From an uncultured Pelagibacteraceae bacterium (lineage in GTDB: Bacteria > Pseudomonadota > Alphaproteobacteria > Pelagibacterales > Pelagibacteraceae), in NCBI GenBank assembly GCA_902514665.1, contig CABXRS010000001.1:40745-104744 (forward strand): DNA of 64,000 nucleotides, in the 5' to 3' direction. A program made the position numbers and the translations under genes. Under the pieces are notes generated by a model. That model worked only from the letters and a program-made list of their open reading frames with translations. It did not search any database and was not told where the DNA came from. Below are positions 44,742-54,455 of the stretch, piece by piece. Each line of letters begins with the position of its first letter. Within the stretch, counting starts at the first letter, position 1.

Positions 44742-45647
44742 ATGACAAAATCTATATCTTTACTCAGTGCTTTACTGTGTACTTTTATTTGGGGAACAAC
44801 ATTTATAGCTCAAGATACTGGGATGGATAATATAGGACCCTTTACATTTAATGCAGCTAGATTTTTTATAGGTTTTTTAGCTATTATCCCCTTGGTACTC
44901 CTATTTGAGGTAAAAAAAATGAAATCTGAGTTTAAGATTGATTTTAAAACATTTGCAATTTTCTCTTTTTTGATTGGTTCGTCTCTTTTTTTGGGATCTG
45001 GTTTGCAACAGGTTGCTTTACTTTATACCGATGTTGCTAATGCAGCTTTTTTTACAATTTTTTATGTTCCAATGGTGCCGATTATAATTTTTTTGTTTGG
45101 AAAAATTTATATACATTGGAGTATATGGCCATCTGTAATTTTATGTTTAATAGGAGGGTATTTACTAACAAATTTTTATGATGCTACAATTAGACTTGGT
45201 GATGGTTTAGTTATTTTAGGAGCACTTTTTTGGAGCTCGCATATTATTTTTGTGGGAATTATAGTAAAAAAATATAATCTACCACTTACTATAGGTGCTG
45301 TACAAACATTAATAGTCTCAATATTTTCATTTGCTATTGGTTTAGTTTACGAGGAATTTATTTTAGTAAATATATTAAAAGAATTAGACTCAATATTATA
45401 TGCAGGAATTTTATCTGGAGGATTAGCATTTGTATTACAGATCTATGCACAAAAAAACATTTCACCTGCACCAGCAGCAATTATTTTTTCACTTGAGGGA
45501 GTGTTTGCTACAATAGCCGCTTGGTTTCTATTGAGTCAGATTTTAGATATTAATAACTTACTTGGCTGTTTTTTCATTTTGTGTGGAGTACTATTATCTC
45601 AGCTACTTCCTTTAATGAAAAAGAACATGCTTAATAAATTAAGCTAA
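44742..45647 (+). CDS. EamA/DMT-family transporter
   Basis: A 301-residue integral membrane protein with ten hydrophobic segments in two EamA repeats (about 1-140 and 150-295). Typical features are the N-terminal FIWGTTFIAQDTG and the second-repeat ALFWSSHIIF sequence, together with the end helix GCFFILCGVLLSQL. The family exports amino acids or other small metabolites. Substrate cannot be assigned from sequence. It follows aceF by 6 nt and converges with uppP with a 17-nt overlap. Confidence 0.85.
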   Translation: MTKSISLLSALLCTFIWGTTFIAQDTGMDNIGPFTFNAARFFIGFLAIIPLVLLFEVKKMKSEFKIDFKTFAIFSFLIGSSLFLGSGLQQVALLYTDVANAAFFTIFYVPMVPIIIFLFGKIYIHWSIWPSVILCLIGGYLLTNFYDATIRLGDGLVILGALFWSSHIIFVGIIVKKYNLPLTIGAVQTLIVSIFSFAIGLVYEEFILVNILKELDSILYAGILSGGLAFVLQIYAQKNISPAPAAIIFSLEGVFATIAAWFLLSQILDINNLLGCFFILCGVLLSQLLPLMKKNMLNKLS

Positions 45648-46395
45648 ATAAAATTAAAGCTATTATTATTCTATAAATTACAAAAGCATTCATAGAAAAT
45701 TTATTTATATAAATTAAAAAAAATTTAACTGTCATAAAAGACAATATAAAAGATGATATTATTGCAACAAACACCAAATAATTTAATTCAATAGGTTGAT
45801 TTACAATATCCTTCAAACCCAAAAAGCTTGCTCCACTAAGTGCGGGAATAGAAAGTAAAAAAGATATTTTACTAGAGTCAACTCTATTAAATTTTAAAAT
45901 TCTAGCCGCTGTTATGGTAATACCTGTTCTACTTACACCTGGTACAAGTGATAAAACTTGAAAAAGACCAATTAAAAATATTGTTTGAATATTTAAATTA
46001 GTTGAAATTTTTTTATCAAATCTATTTTTATCTGCTATGTATAAAACTATTGCAAATACAAAGGTAGTCCATGCAATTACTTTTATATCTCTTAGAGCAT
46101 AAATAAAATTTGTAGAGTATAAAATATATCCAACAATTATTAATGGAATAGAACCAAAAACAATTAAACTTAATAATCTTTTGTTATTTTTAACGTCTAA
46201 CAATTCTTCTCTAAAAAAATAAATAATTGCTATCAAAGATCCTAGATGAAGACTGATATCTATTAACAATGAATTAGACTTAAACTCATATAAGCTTGAA
46301 ACTAGAATTAAGTGCGCTGAAGAACTTACTGGCAAAAACTCCGATACACCTTGAATTACTGAAAGGATTAATACTTCTATTATATTTTGAAACAT
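45631..46395 (-). CDS. uppP: Undecaprenyl-diphosphatase
   Basis: Integral membrane phosphatase that recycles the peptidoglycan lipid carrier. The 254-residue BacA/UppP protein has the two catalytic motifs: GVSEFLPVSSSAHLIL near residue 17 and PGVSRTGITITAARIL near residue 155. Several membrane helices span the rest. It converges with the DMT transporter gene and diverges from gltD, with 183 bp between the two starts. Confidence 0.94.
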   Translation of the reverse strand: MFQNIIEVLILSVIQGVSEFLPVSSSAHLILVSSLYEFKSNSLLIDISLHLGSLIAIIYFFREELLDVKNNKRLLSLIVFGSIPLIIVGYILYSTNFIYALRDIKVIAWTTFVFAIVLYIADKNRFDKKISTNLNIQTIFLIGLFQVLSLVPGVSRTGITITAARILKFNRVDSSKISFLLSIPALSGASFLGLKDIVNQPIELNYLVFVAIISSFILSFMTVKFFLIYINKFSMNAFVIYRIIIALILFSLIY

Positions 46396-46504
46396 CGCTT
46401 CTTCGTAGCTTATAAAATATCGATTTAAAACAATTCGATTTGATCATATTAGGTATGCATTGATTAGAAAGTTGTTTAAATTCGGGAAGAGTCATCGAAT
46501 TAAA

Positions 46505-46519
46505 GTCATAATTTATGAC
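46505..46519. promoter_or_regulatory. Perfect 15-bp palindrome upstream of gltD
   Basis: GTCATAA-T-TTATGAC is an exact 7-1-7 palindrome 59 bp before the gltD ATG, in the 183-bp region shared with the divergent uppP gene. Its position fits an operator for the glutamate synthase operon. It resembles general GntR/MarR-type half-site designs but no named box is recognised. Confidence 0.55.
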
Positions 46520-46578
46520 CTATTTTATGCTTTATTTAACAAAAACAAGATATAACTTGCCAAAAATATAAAATTATT

Positions 46579-48018
46579 ATGCCTGATAAAATGTTAAAAT
46601 TTGTAAAAATAGGTCAACAAACACCACCTAAACGGGAAGTTGTGTCTAGAAAGCAAGATTTTAAAGAGATTTACGACGAATATATAAATGAAAAAGCTAA
46701 AGAGCAGTCAAGTAGATGCTCACAATGTGGAGTTCCTTTTTGTCAAGTTCATTGTCCTTTAAGCAACAATATACCTGATTGGCTAAAGCTTACTGCTGAA
46801 GGAAGACTTAAAGAAGCCTATGAATTATCACAAAGCACAAATAATATGCCTGAAGTTTGTGGGAGAATATGTCCTCAAGACAGACTCTGTGAAGGAAATT
46901 GTGTAATTGAACAATCTGGTCATGGAACAGTAACCATTGGTTCAGTAGAAAAATATATTACTGATAATGCTTGGGAACAAGGCTGGGTGAAACCAATTAA
47001 AGTTTACCAAGAAAAAAATCAAAGTGTAGGCATTATCGGAGCAGGTCCAGCTGGATTAGCAGCTGCAGAGCAATTAAGAAAAAGTGGATATAAAATCACT
47101 GTTTATGATAGATACGATCGAGCAGGTGGTTTGTTAATATATGGAATTCCAAATTTTAAATTAGAAAAAGAAATTGTTGAAAGAAGAACGAAACTTTTAA
47201 AAGATGGAGGAATAGAGTTTGTTCAAAATTTTGAGGTTGGTAAAGATGCAACTTTAGATCAATTACGTAAAAAGCACGATGCAATCTTGATTGCGACAGG
47301 AGTTTACAAAGCAAGAGAAGTACGACTAAAGGGAAATGATTTAGATAATATTTTTCCAGCCATGGATTTTTTAACTGCTTCAAATAAAAAAGGTTTAGGA
47401 GATGAAGTTGAATTATTTGACAAAGGAATTTTAAACGCTGAAGGTAAAGACGTTGTTGTAATTGGCGGTGGTGATACAGCTATGGATTGTGTAAGGACTT
47501 CTATCAGACAAAAAGCAAAATCTGTAAAATGTTTATACAGAAGAGATAAAGAAAATATGCCTGGCTCAGCTAGAGAGGTTGCTAATGCCGAAGAAGAAGG
47601 AGTACAATTTGTTTGGCTATCAAGTCCGAAAGAATTTAAGGGAACAAATAAAATTGAAAAATTAGTTGTAGATCAAATTAAACTCGGTGATCCAGACGAA
47701 AGTGGAAGAAGGAAACCAGAGGTTCAGGAAGGCTCAAGTTATGAAATCAATGCTGATATGGTTATTAAGGCTTTAGGTTTTGACCCTGAAGATTTACCAA
47801 AAATGTTTGAAGCAAATGAGTTGCAAGTAACAAAATGGGGAACAATTAAGGCTGATTTTGATACTTTGGAGACTAATATTAAAGGCGTATTTGCTGCAGG
47901 TGATATAATTAGAGGCGCTTCTCTAGTAGTTTGGGCGATTAAAGATGGAAGAGATGCCGCAACATCAATTAAAAATTATTTAGAGAACAAGTCTTTAAAA
48001 GAGAGAAGAGTAGCTTAG
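46579..48018 (+). CDS. gltD: Glutamate synthase small subunit
   Basis: FAD/NAD(P)H-dependent subunit feeding electrons to GltB. The 479-residue protein has the N-terminal iron-sulfur cysteines (CSQCGVPFCQVHCP and CGRICPQDRLCEGNC). It also has the FAD dinucleotide motif VGIIGAGPAGLAAAEQL and the second NAD(P)H motif VVIGGGDTAMDCVR. It precedes gltB, whose GTG start overlaps its stop (TAGTG). A palindrome lies upstream and is the likely operator. Confidence 0.95.
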   Translation: MPDKMLKFVKIGQQTPPKREVVSRKQDFKEIYDEYINEKAKEQSSRCSQCGVPFCQVHCPLSNNIPDWLKLTAEGRLKEAYELSQSTNNMPEVCGRICPQDRLCEGNCVIEQSGHGTVTIGSVEKYITDNAWEQGWVKPIKVYQEKNQSVGIIGAGPAGLAAAEQLRKSGYKITVYDRYDRAGGLLIYGIPNFKLEKEIVERRTKLLKDGGIEFVQNFEVGKDATLDQLRKKHDAILIATGVYKAREVRLKGNDLDNIFPAMDFLTASNKKGLGDEVELFDKGILNAEGKDVVVIGGGDTAMDCVRTSIRQKAKSVKCLYRRDKENMPGSAREVANAEEEGVQFVWLSSPKEFKGTNKIEKLVVDQIKLGDPDESGRRKPEVQEGSSYEINADMVIKALGFDPEDLPKMFEANELQVTKWGTIKADFDTLETNIKGVFAAGDIIRGASLVVWAIKDGRDAATSIKNYLENKSLKERRVA

Positions 48019-51000
48019 TGAAAAACTACATTAAGAATAAAGAATTATTAAAACAAAATCATGTCTACTCTGACGATATGGAGCATGATGCGTGTGGAGT
48101 TGGAATTATTGCATCCACTGAAGGTAAAAAATCTCGTAAAGTCGTTGAGTACGGTATTGAAGCTCTAAAAGCTGTTTGGCACAGAGGTGCAGTAGATGCA
48201 GATGGAAAAACAGGAGATGGAGCAGGAATTCATGTTGAAATTCCGAAAGATTTTTTTATCGAAAAAATAGAGGTGACTGGCCATACCCATGATAACTCTG
48301 AAATTGGCGTAGGTATGATTTTTTTACCTAGAAATGATTACGAAGCTCAAGAGAGCTGCAAAACAATCATGGAAAGTGAATTAACAAAAAATGGTTTTAG
48401 TATTTATGGCTGGAGACAAGTTCCAATTAATCCAAACGTATTAGGTGAAAAGGCGATACAGACTATGCCTGAAATCATTCAGGTTTTGTTTAAATCTTAT
48501 GATTTAGAACTTACAAATAAAGATCTAGAAAGAAAAATATATGAAACTAGAAGAAAAATAGAAAATGAGGCGTTCAAAAAATCCTTAAATAATTTTTACA
48601 TTTGTTCATTAAGCTCTAAGTCAATTATTTACAAAGGTATGTTTTTAGCCGAGGCAATTTCAGATTTTTATTTAGATTTAAAAGACGAAAGATTTATTTC
48701 AAGATTTGCAATTTTTCATCAAAGATTTTCGACGAACACCGCTCCAAGTTGGAATTTAGCTCAACCATTCAGAGCAATCGCTCATAATGGTGAAATAAAT
48801 ACATTCAGAGGAAATAAAAATTGGATGAAAGTTCATGAACAAGAAATGAATAGTAATCTTTTTGAAAATATAGAAAATTTAAAGCCAGTAATTCAACAAG
48901 GTACCTCAGATTCTGCTGCTTTAGATAACGTATTTGAATTGCTAAATATTTCTGGTCAGCCAGCACCTCTAGCTAAGTTAATGTTGGTTCCAGATGCGTG
49001 GTCTAAAAAAAATGAAACTTTACCTAAAGATCACCAACAATTGTTTAATTTTTTAAACAGTACAATGGAACCATGGGATGGTCCAGCAGCTATTGCAGGA
49101 ACAGATAACGAATGGGTAATTGCTGCTAATGACAGAAATGGATTACGACCATTAAGATATGCAATTACAAAAGATAAATTATTATTTGCAGGATCAGAGA
49201 CTGGCATGATTGAACTTAATGAAAAAAGAATACTTTCTAAGGGTAGATTAGGACCAGGAGAAATCATTGGTGTTAGAATTGAAAAAGGAAAAGTTTTTAA
49301 AAATAAGCAAATTAAAGATTATCTAGCAAAAGAGTACAAACATTTTAATTCTCAAATTATTGACTTAGATGAAAAATTAACAATTTCTGATGAGAAAAAT
49401 TCTTATTCTGGTGACGAATTAAGAAGAAGACAATATGCATTTGGAATTAGTTTAGAAGATTTAGAATTGATATTACATCCGATGGCAGAGGATGCTAAAG
49501 AAGCTATAGGATCGATGGGAGATGATACTCCTCTGGCAGTATTATCAGACAGATACAGACCTCTATATCATTTTTTTAGACAAAACTTTAGTCAAGTAAC
49601 AAACCCTCCGATAGACTCTTTAAGAGAAAATAAAGTGATGAGTCTAAAAACAAGATTTGGAAATCTTGGAAATATCCTTAATTTTGACAATCTAACAAAG
49701 CAAAATATTTACGTTTTAAACAGTCCAATTTTATCAAATTCACAATTTGAGAAATTCATTAATTTTTTTGGTAAAAATTCTGCCAAAATTGATTGTACTT
49801 TCTCAGACAATGAAAATTTGAACGAGTCTATAAAAAGAATTCAAAAAGATGCAGAAATAGCAGTAAGACAAGGAGTTACACAATTAATTTTGAGTGACAA
49901 AGAGCTTTCAAACGTGAAGCTTCCAATTCCGATGTTACTCGCAGTTGGTGCGATTAATTCATTTTTAATTGAAAAAAAATTGAGAGGGTATGTTTCTATC
50001 AATGTCCAGTCAGGAGAAGCAATGGATACTCACTCTTTTGCAACTTTAATTGGGGTTGGTGCAACTACAGTAAATCCATATCTAGCTTTTGACAGTTTAT
50101 ATCAAAGGCATGAAAAGAAATTGTTTGGAAAATTTAGTTTTGATGAATGTGTTGAAAGATATATCAAGTCGGTAAATGCAGGACTTCTAAAAATAATGTC
50201 TAAGATGGGTATTTCTGTTTTAAGTTCTTATAGAGGAGGATGTAATTTTGAGACGGTTGGTTTAAGTAGAACAATTGTTGCAGACTATTTTCCTGGAGTA
50301 GTATCAAAAATTTCAGGTATAGGACTAACAGGAATTGAAAAAAAAATTAGAGAAATACACAAAGAAGCTTTTGAAAGTAGTGATACAATCCTGCCTATAG
50401 GTGGAATTTATAGATATAGAAAAAATGGAGAGACTCATCAGTATCAAGGAAAATTAATTCATTTACTTCAAAGTGCTGTAGGTTCTAATTCATATGATGC
50501 ATATAAAAGATATGCAGAGGGTATTTATAATCTACCACCAATAAATTTAAGAGATTTAATTGATTTTAGAACAAAAAAATTAAAAGGATCAATTGATATT
50601 TCAGAAGTGGAGCCTCTAGCAAATATATTAAAAAGATTTGGAAGTGGAAGTATGTCACATGGTGCCTTGTCAAAAGAAGCTCATGAAACATTAGCTACCG
50701 GAATGAATAGAATTAAAGGTGCCTCTTGCAGTGGAGAAGGAGGAGAGGATGAAAAAAGATTTAAGGTATTGGAAAATGGAGATAGCGCAAATTCTAGAGT
50801 AAAACAAATAGCCTCTGCAAGATTTGGAGTAACAGTCAATTATTTAAATAATTGTAATGAAATTGAAATTAAAATCGCACAAGGAGCAAAACCAGGAGAA
50901 GGCGGCCAGCTTCCAGGATTTAAGATTACGAAGGAAATCGCAAGACTTAGACATTCTACACCAGGAGTAACATTAATTTCTCCTCCACCACATCACGACA

Positions 51001-52520
51001 TTTATTCAATCGAAGATCTTGCACAATTAATTTATGATTTGAAACAAATTAATCCTAGAGCAAGAATAGGAGTAAAACTAGTTGCTTCCTCTGGTGTTGG
51101 AACAATTGCAGCTGGTGTTGCTAAAGCTAAAGCAGATATAATTTTAATTTCTGGACATAATGGTGGAACTGGAGCAACACCTCAAACAAGTGTTAAATAT
51201 GTTGGAATACCATGGGAAATGGGTTTGACTGAAGCTAATCAAGTTTTAACTTTAAATAATCTTAGACACAAAGTTACTTTGAGAACTGACGGAGGAATTA
51301 AAACTGGAAGAGATGTTGTTATTGCAGCGATGATGGGAGCAGAAGAATATGGTGTTGCTACTACCGCCCTGGTAGCAATGGGCTGCATTATGGTAAGACA
51401 ATGTCATTCGAACACATGCCCCGTTGGTGTTTGCACTCAAGATGAAAAATTGAGAGAAAAATTTACTGGTACACCAGAAAAGGTAGTCAACCTGTTCACA
51501 TTTATTGGAACTGAAGTACGAGAAATATTAGCAGAACTAGGATTTAAATCTTTAAATGATGTAATTGGTAGAACTGATCTATTAAGACAGGTTAGCAAAG
51601 GATCTCCAAACTTAGACGATTTAGATTTAAATCCATTATTTGTTCAAGCTGATACAGGGAATAACAAAAGGTATTGCGATATTCCAGAAATAAACAGTGT
51701 ACCAGATACGTTGGATCAAAAGATCTGGCCTGAAATAGAGAAGTCTTTAGATAGTTCTGAAAAAATTGAAAAGGTTTATCCAATACAAAATACACACAGA
51801 GCTGTTGGAACAAGAATCTCTCATCATCTCTACAAAAAATATGGATATGAAAAACTTAATGATGATTTTTTAACTTTAAATTTTAAAGGCTCTGCTGGAC
51901 AGTCTTTTGGTGCATTTTCTTCCAAAGGATTAAAATTAGTGCTTGAAGGAGATGCTAACGACTATGTTGGAAAAGGTTTATCAGGTGCAATAATTTCAAT
52001 TAAATTGCCTGAGGAAAGTAATTTAGTTTCTAATGAAAATACAATTTTAGGAAACACAGTTCTTTATGGTGCTACTTCGGGTAAACTTTTTGCGGCAGGA
52101 CAAGCAGGAGAGAGATTTGCTGTAAGAAATTCTGGAGCCACAACAGTAATTGAGGGATGTGACTCAAATGGTTGTGAATATATGACTGGTGGAATGGTAG
52201 TAATTTTAGGAGAGGTAGGAGATAATTTTGCAGCAGGAATGACGGGTGGTATGGCTTTTATTTACGATAAGTCGAAACAATTTACAAAAAAAGTAAACCC
52301 TGAGTCAGTTGTTTGGCAAACTGTTGAAACAGATTATTGGAAAGAAATTTTAAAGAATTTAATATCTGAACACTCTAAGGAAACAGGATCTGAATTTTCA
52401 AGAAATATAATTGAAAATTACGACGAAGAGTTAATTAATTTTGTTCAAGTTTGTCCTAAAGAAATGTTAGATAAACTAGAAAATCCAATTACTCTTAAAA
52501 ATATCAAAAAAGTTAGTTAG
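48018..52520 (+). CDS. gltB: Glutamate synthase large subunit
   Basis: Main ammonium-assimilation enzyme: glutamine plus 2-oxoglutarate gives two glutamate. The 1500-residue protein begins with a short propeptide, and the amidotransferase nucleophile is C26 in EHDACGVGIIA. The central domain is followed by the FMN-binding synthase domain, with the GGTGATPQTSVKYVGIPWE loop and the 3Fe-4S ligands CHSNTCPVGVC. The C-terminal beta-helix domain begins near VLEGDANDYVGKGLSGG-like repeats. Start is GTG, 1 nt overlapping gltD. Confidence 0.97.
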   Translation: MKNYIKNKELLKQNHVYSDDMEHDACGVGIIASTEGKKSRKVVEYGIEALKAVWHRGAVDADGKTGDGAGIHVEIPKDFFIEKIEVTGHTHDNSEIGVGMIFLPRNDYEAQESCKTIMESELTKNGFSIYGWRQVPINPNVLGEKAIQTMPEIIQVLFKSYDLELTNKDLERKIYETRRKIENEAFKKSLNNFYICSLSSKSIIYKGMFLAEAISDFYLDLKDERFISRFAIFHQRFSTNTAPSWNLAQPFRAIAHNGEINTFRGNKNWMKVHEQEMNSNLFENIENLKPVIQQGTSDSAALDNVFELLNISGQPAPLAKLMLVPDAWSKKNETLPKDHQQLFNFLNSTMEPWDGPAAIAGTDNEWVIAANDRNGLRPLRYAITKDKLLFAGSETGMIELNEKRILSKGRLGPGEIIGVRIEKGKVFKNKQIKDYLAKEYKHFNSQIIDLDEKLTISDEKNSYSGDELRRRQYAFGISLEDLELILHPMAEDAKEAIGSMGDDTPLAVLSDRYRPLYHFFRQNFSQVTNPPIDSLRENKVMSLKTRFGNLGNILNFDNLTKQNIYVLNSPILSNSQFEKFINFFGKNSAKIDCTFSDNENLNESIKRIQKDAEIAVRQGVTQLILSDKELSNVKLPIPMLLAVGAINSFLIEKKLRGYVSINVQSGEAMDTHSFATLIGVGATTVNPYLAFDSLYQRHEKKLFGKFSFDECVERYIKSVNAGLLKIMSKMGISVLSSYRGGCNFETVGLSRTIVADYFPGVVSKISGIGLTGIEKKIREIHKEAFESSDTILPIGGIYRYRKNGETHQYQGKLIHLLQSAVGSNSYDAYKRYAEGIYNLPPINLRDLIDFRTKKLKGSIDISEVEPLANILKRFGSGSMSHGALSKEAHETLATGMNRIKGASCSGEGGEDEKRFKVLENGDSANSRVKQIASARFGVTVNYLNNCNEIEIKIAQGAKPGEGGQLPGFKITKEIARLRHSTPGVTLISPPPHHDIYSIEDLAQLIYDLKQINPRARIGVKLVASSGVGTIAAGVAKAKADIILISGHNGGTGATPQTSVKYVGIPWEMGLTEANQVLTLNNLRHKVTLRTDGGIKTGRDVVIAAMMGAEEYGVATTALVAMGCIMVRQCHSNTCPVGVCTQDEKLREKFTGTPEKVVNLFTFIGTEVREILAELGFKSLNDVIGRTDLLRQVSKGSPNLDDLDLNPLFVQADTGNNKRYCDIPEINSVPDTLDQKIWPEIEKSLDSSEKIEKVYPIQNTHRAVGTRISHHLYKKYGYEKLNDDFLTLNFKGSAGQSFGAFSSKGLKLVLEGDANDYVGKGLSGAIISIKLPEESNLVSNENTILGNTVLYGATSGKLFAAGQAGERFAVRNSGATTVIEGCDSNGCEYMTGGMVVILGEVGDNFAAGMTGGMAFIYDKSKQFTKKVNPESVVWQTVETDYWKEILKNLISEHSKETGSEFSRNIIENYDEELINFVQVCPKEMLDKLENPITLKNIKKVS

Positions 52521-53260
52521 ATTAATAGCTTCAACTCTTTAAGAATTATTTTAAGACCTTTCTTACTAGATAGACTGTGATCACCATTTTTGACTATATT
52601 TAACTTTTTCTTTGCATTTGGAAAAAGTTTTAAAACTTTTCTAGAATAAGTTACCTTAACAGCCTCATCTTTTTCTCCATGGACCATAGTAACCTTAATT
52701 TTTAAGTTAATTTTTTTATTTAAAACTTTATTTTTTCTTCCATCTTTAATTAGTTGATATGTTATAGGATATTCATAATTTCCATGTTTTAAATTATAAA
52801 TCCCTTTTGTAATTGTTTCTTTTTTCATCTTTTTGGAAAATTTTTTCCACATAATATGTTCCAAAAATTCAGGAGCTGCACCAATTCCTAAAAAACCAAC
52901 GATTTGACTTTTAAAAATTTTAAATTGTTTTAAAGAAATCCAAGCACCCATACTTGAACCTATAAATATTATTTTTTTTTTTTTTACATATTTTTTAATT
53001 AATTTTGAAGTCTCATCACTCCATTTTGAAATATTACTTTTTATAAATTCTCCTGAAGATTTACCATGTCCAGAATATTCAAGTGCTAGGAAGTTTATTT
53101 TATTTTTTTTTGCAAAATTTAATAATGCTTTAGGCTTCTCTCCTTCAAGATCTGACATAAATCCATGTAGAAAAACTATAGACAAACTATTTTTATAAAT
53201 TTTAGAAATATATCTAATTTTCTTGGTTTTTGAGATCTTATGATATCTGAAATTTGTCAT
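52517..53260 (-). CDS. Alpha/beta hydrolase
   Basis: A 247-residue hydrolase with the oxyanion segment VFLHGFMSDLEG, the nucleophile elbow IGSSMGAW, an Asp in HGEKDEAVK and a His in NGDHSL. The pattern LALEYSGHGKSSG resembles ABHD10-like and other palmitoyl/acyl thioesterases common in alphaproteobacteria. The substrate is not known. It converges with gltB with a 4-nt overlap. The divergent glycosyltransferase gene begins 40 bp away. Confidence 0.78.
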   Translation of the reverse strand: MTNFRYHKISKTKKIRYISKIYKNSLSIVFLHGFMSDLEGEKPKALLNFAKKNKINFLALEYSGHGKSSGEFIKSNISKWSDETSKLIKKYVKKKKIIFIGSSMGAWISLKQFKIFKSQIVGFLGIGAAPEFLEHIMWKKFSKKMKKETITKGIYNLKHGNYEYPITYQLIKDGRKNKVLNKKINLKIKVTMVHGEKDEAVKVTYSRKVLKLFPNAKKKLNIVKNGDHSLSSKKGLKIILKELKLLI

Positions 53261-53300
53261 TTGTTTATATATTTTCTCTAATAATATATAAGTTTATCAG

Positions 53301-54455
53301 ATGGCAACTAATTTAAAAGTTTTACAAGTCATTCCCAAATTAGGATATGGAGGAGCAGAAACAGGCTGCTTTGATATAGCTCATTATTTGTCTGAAAATA
53401 ATTGTGAATCATTTATTGTAACTAGTGGTGGTGAGTTACTTAAGTTTGTCGACAAAAAAAAGGTAAAAATTTTTAAGCTTCCTGTGCAGAGTAAAAATCC
53501 TTTATTAATTTTTATTAACTCAATTATTTTAATTGGAATTATTTTATTAAATAATATTTCGATAGTTCATGCTCGCAGTCGAGCACCTGCATGGTCCTGT
53601 TTGATAGCATCAAAAATTACTGGAAGAAAATTTGTGACAACTTTTCATGGCACTTATAATTTTAAAACCAATTTGAAAAAATTTTATAATTCGGTAATGG
53701 TAAGATCTGATTTAATTATTGCAGGATCAAATTTTATTTTTTCCCATATTAAAGAAAATTATTCTATGTATTTAAACTATAAAAAAAAATTCTTAGTGAT
53801 TTTTAGAGGTATTAATGTTGATTATTTTGACTCATCTACAACTCTTGAAAATGATGAAAAAAAATTATTAAAACAATGGGATATTGACAAAGATAAAAAA
53901 ATTATACTTTTGCCAGGTAGACTAACCTCATGGAAGGGTCAGGAAGTATTTATAGAAGCAATTAATTTAATTAACATAGAACTTGGCTATGAGGCATTCT
54001 ATATTGTCATTCTTGGCAGCGATCAAGGACGTGAGCTTTATAAAAAAAAATTAATTAGACTCTCTGAACAATATAGGATGTCAAAACAAATACGATTTAT
54101 AGATCATTGTAAAAATATGGCTTTGGCCTACAAAGTTTCTGATATTATAGTTTCAGCTTCAAATGAACCTGAAGCTTTTGGAAGAGTGTCAGTAGAAGCC
54201 CAATCAATGGGAAAACCAATAATAGCTAGTAATATTGGTGGTTCGAATGAAACAGTCATTGATGAAAAAACAGGTTTTTTATTTGAGTCAAACAATGCCA
54301 AATCTTTAAGTAAACAGATTTTAAGAGTTCTTAATATGGATGAAACATCCTTAAAAATTATGGGAATAGAGGCAAGAAAAAATGTGACTCAAAGATTTAA
54401 TGTTGAAAAAATGTGTTTTTCTACTTATTCAGAGTATAAAAGACTATTAAATTAA
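53301..54455 (+). CDS. GT4-family glycosyltransferase
   Basis: A 384-residue GT-B glycosyltransferase. The N-terminal domain begins VLQVIPKLGYGGAETG, the acceptor-side glycine loop. The C-terminal GT1 domain has LLPGRLTSWKGQEVFIEA and the E-x7-E motif EPEAFGRVSVEAQSMGKPI. These enzymes usually act on lipid or LPS sugars using nucleotide sugars. The gene ends 0 nt before thrS, so it joins the translation-factor transcript. Acceptor unknown. It may contribute to lipopolysaccharide synthesis. Confidence 0.87.
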   Translation: MATNLKVLQVIPKLGYGGAETGCFDIAHYLSENNCESFIVTSGGELLKFVDKKKVKIFKLPVQSKNPLLIFINSIILIGIILLNNISIVHARSRAPAWSCLIASKITGRKFVTTFHGTYNFKTNLKKFYNSVMVRSDLIIAGSNFIFSHIKENYSMYLNYKKKFLVIFRGINVDYFDSSTTLENDEKKLLKQWDIDKDKKIILLPGRLTSWKGQEVFIEAINLINIELGYEAFYIVILGSDQGRELYKKKLIRLSEQYRMSKQIRFIDHCKNMALAYKVSDIIVSASNEPEAFGRVSVEAQSMGKPIIASNIGGSNETVIDEKTGFLFESNNAKSLSKQILRVLNMDETSLKIMGIEARKNVTQRFNVEKMCFSTYSEYKRLLN

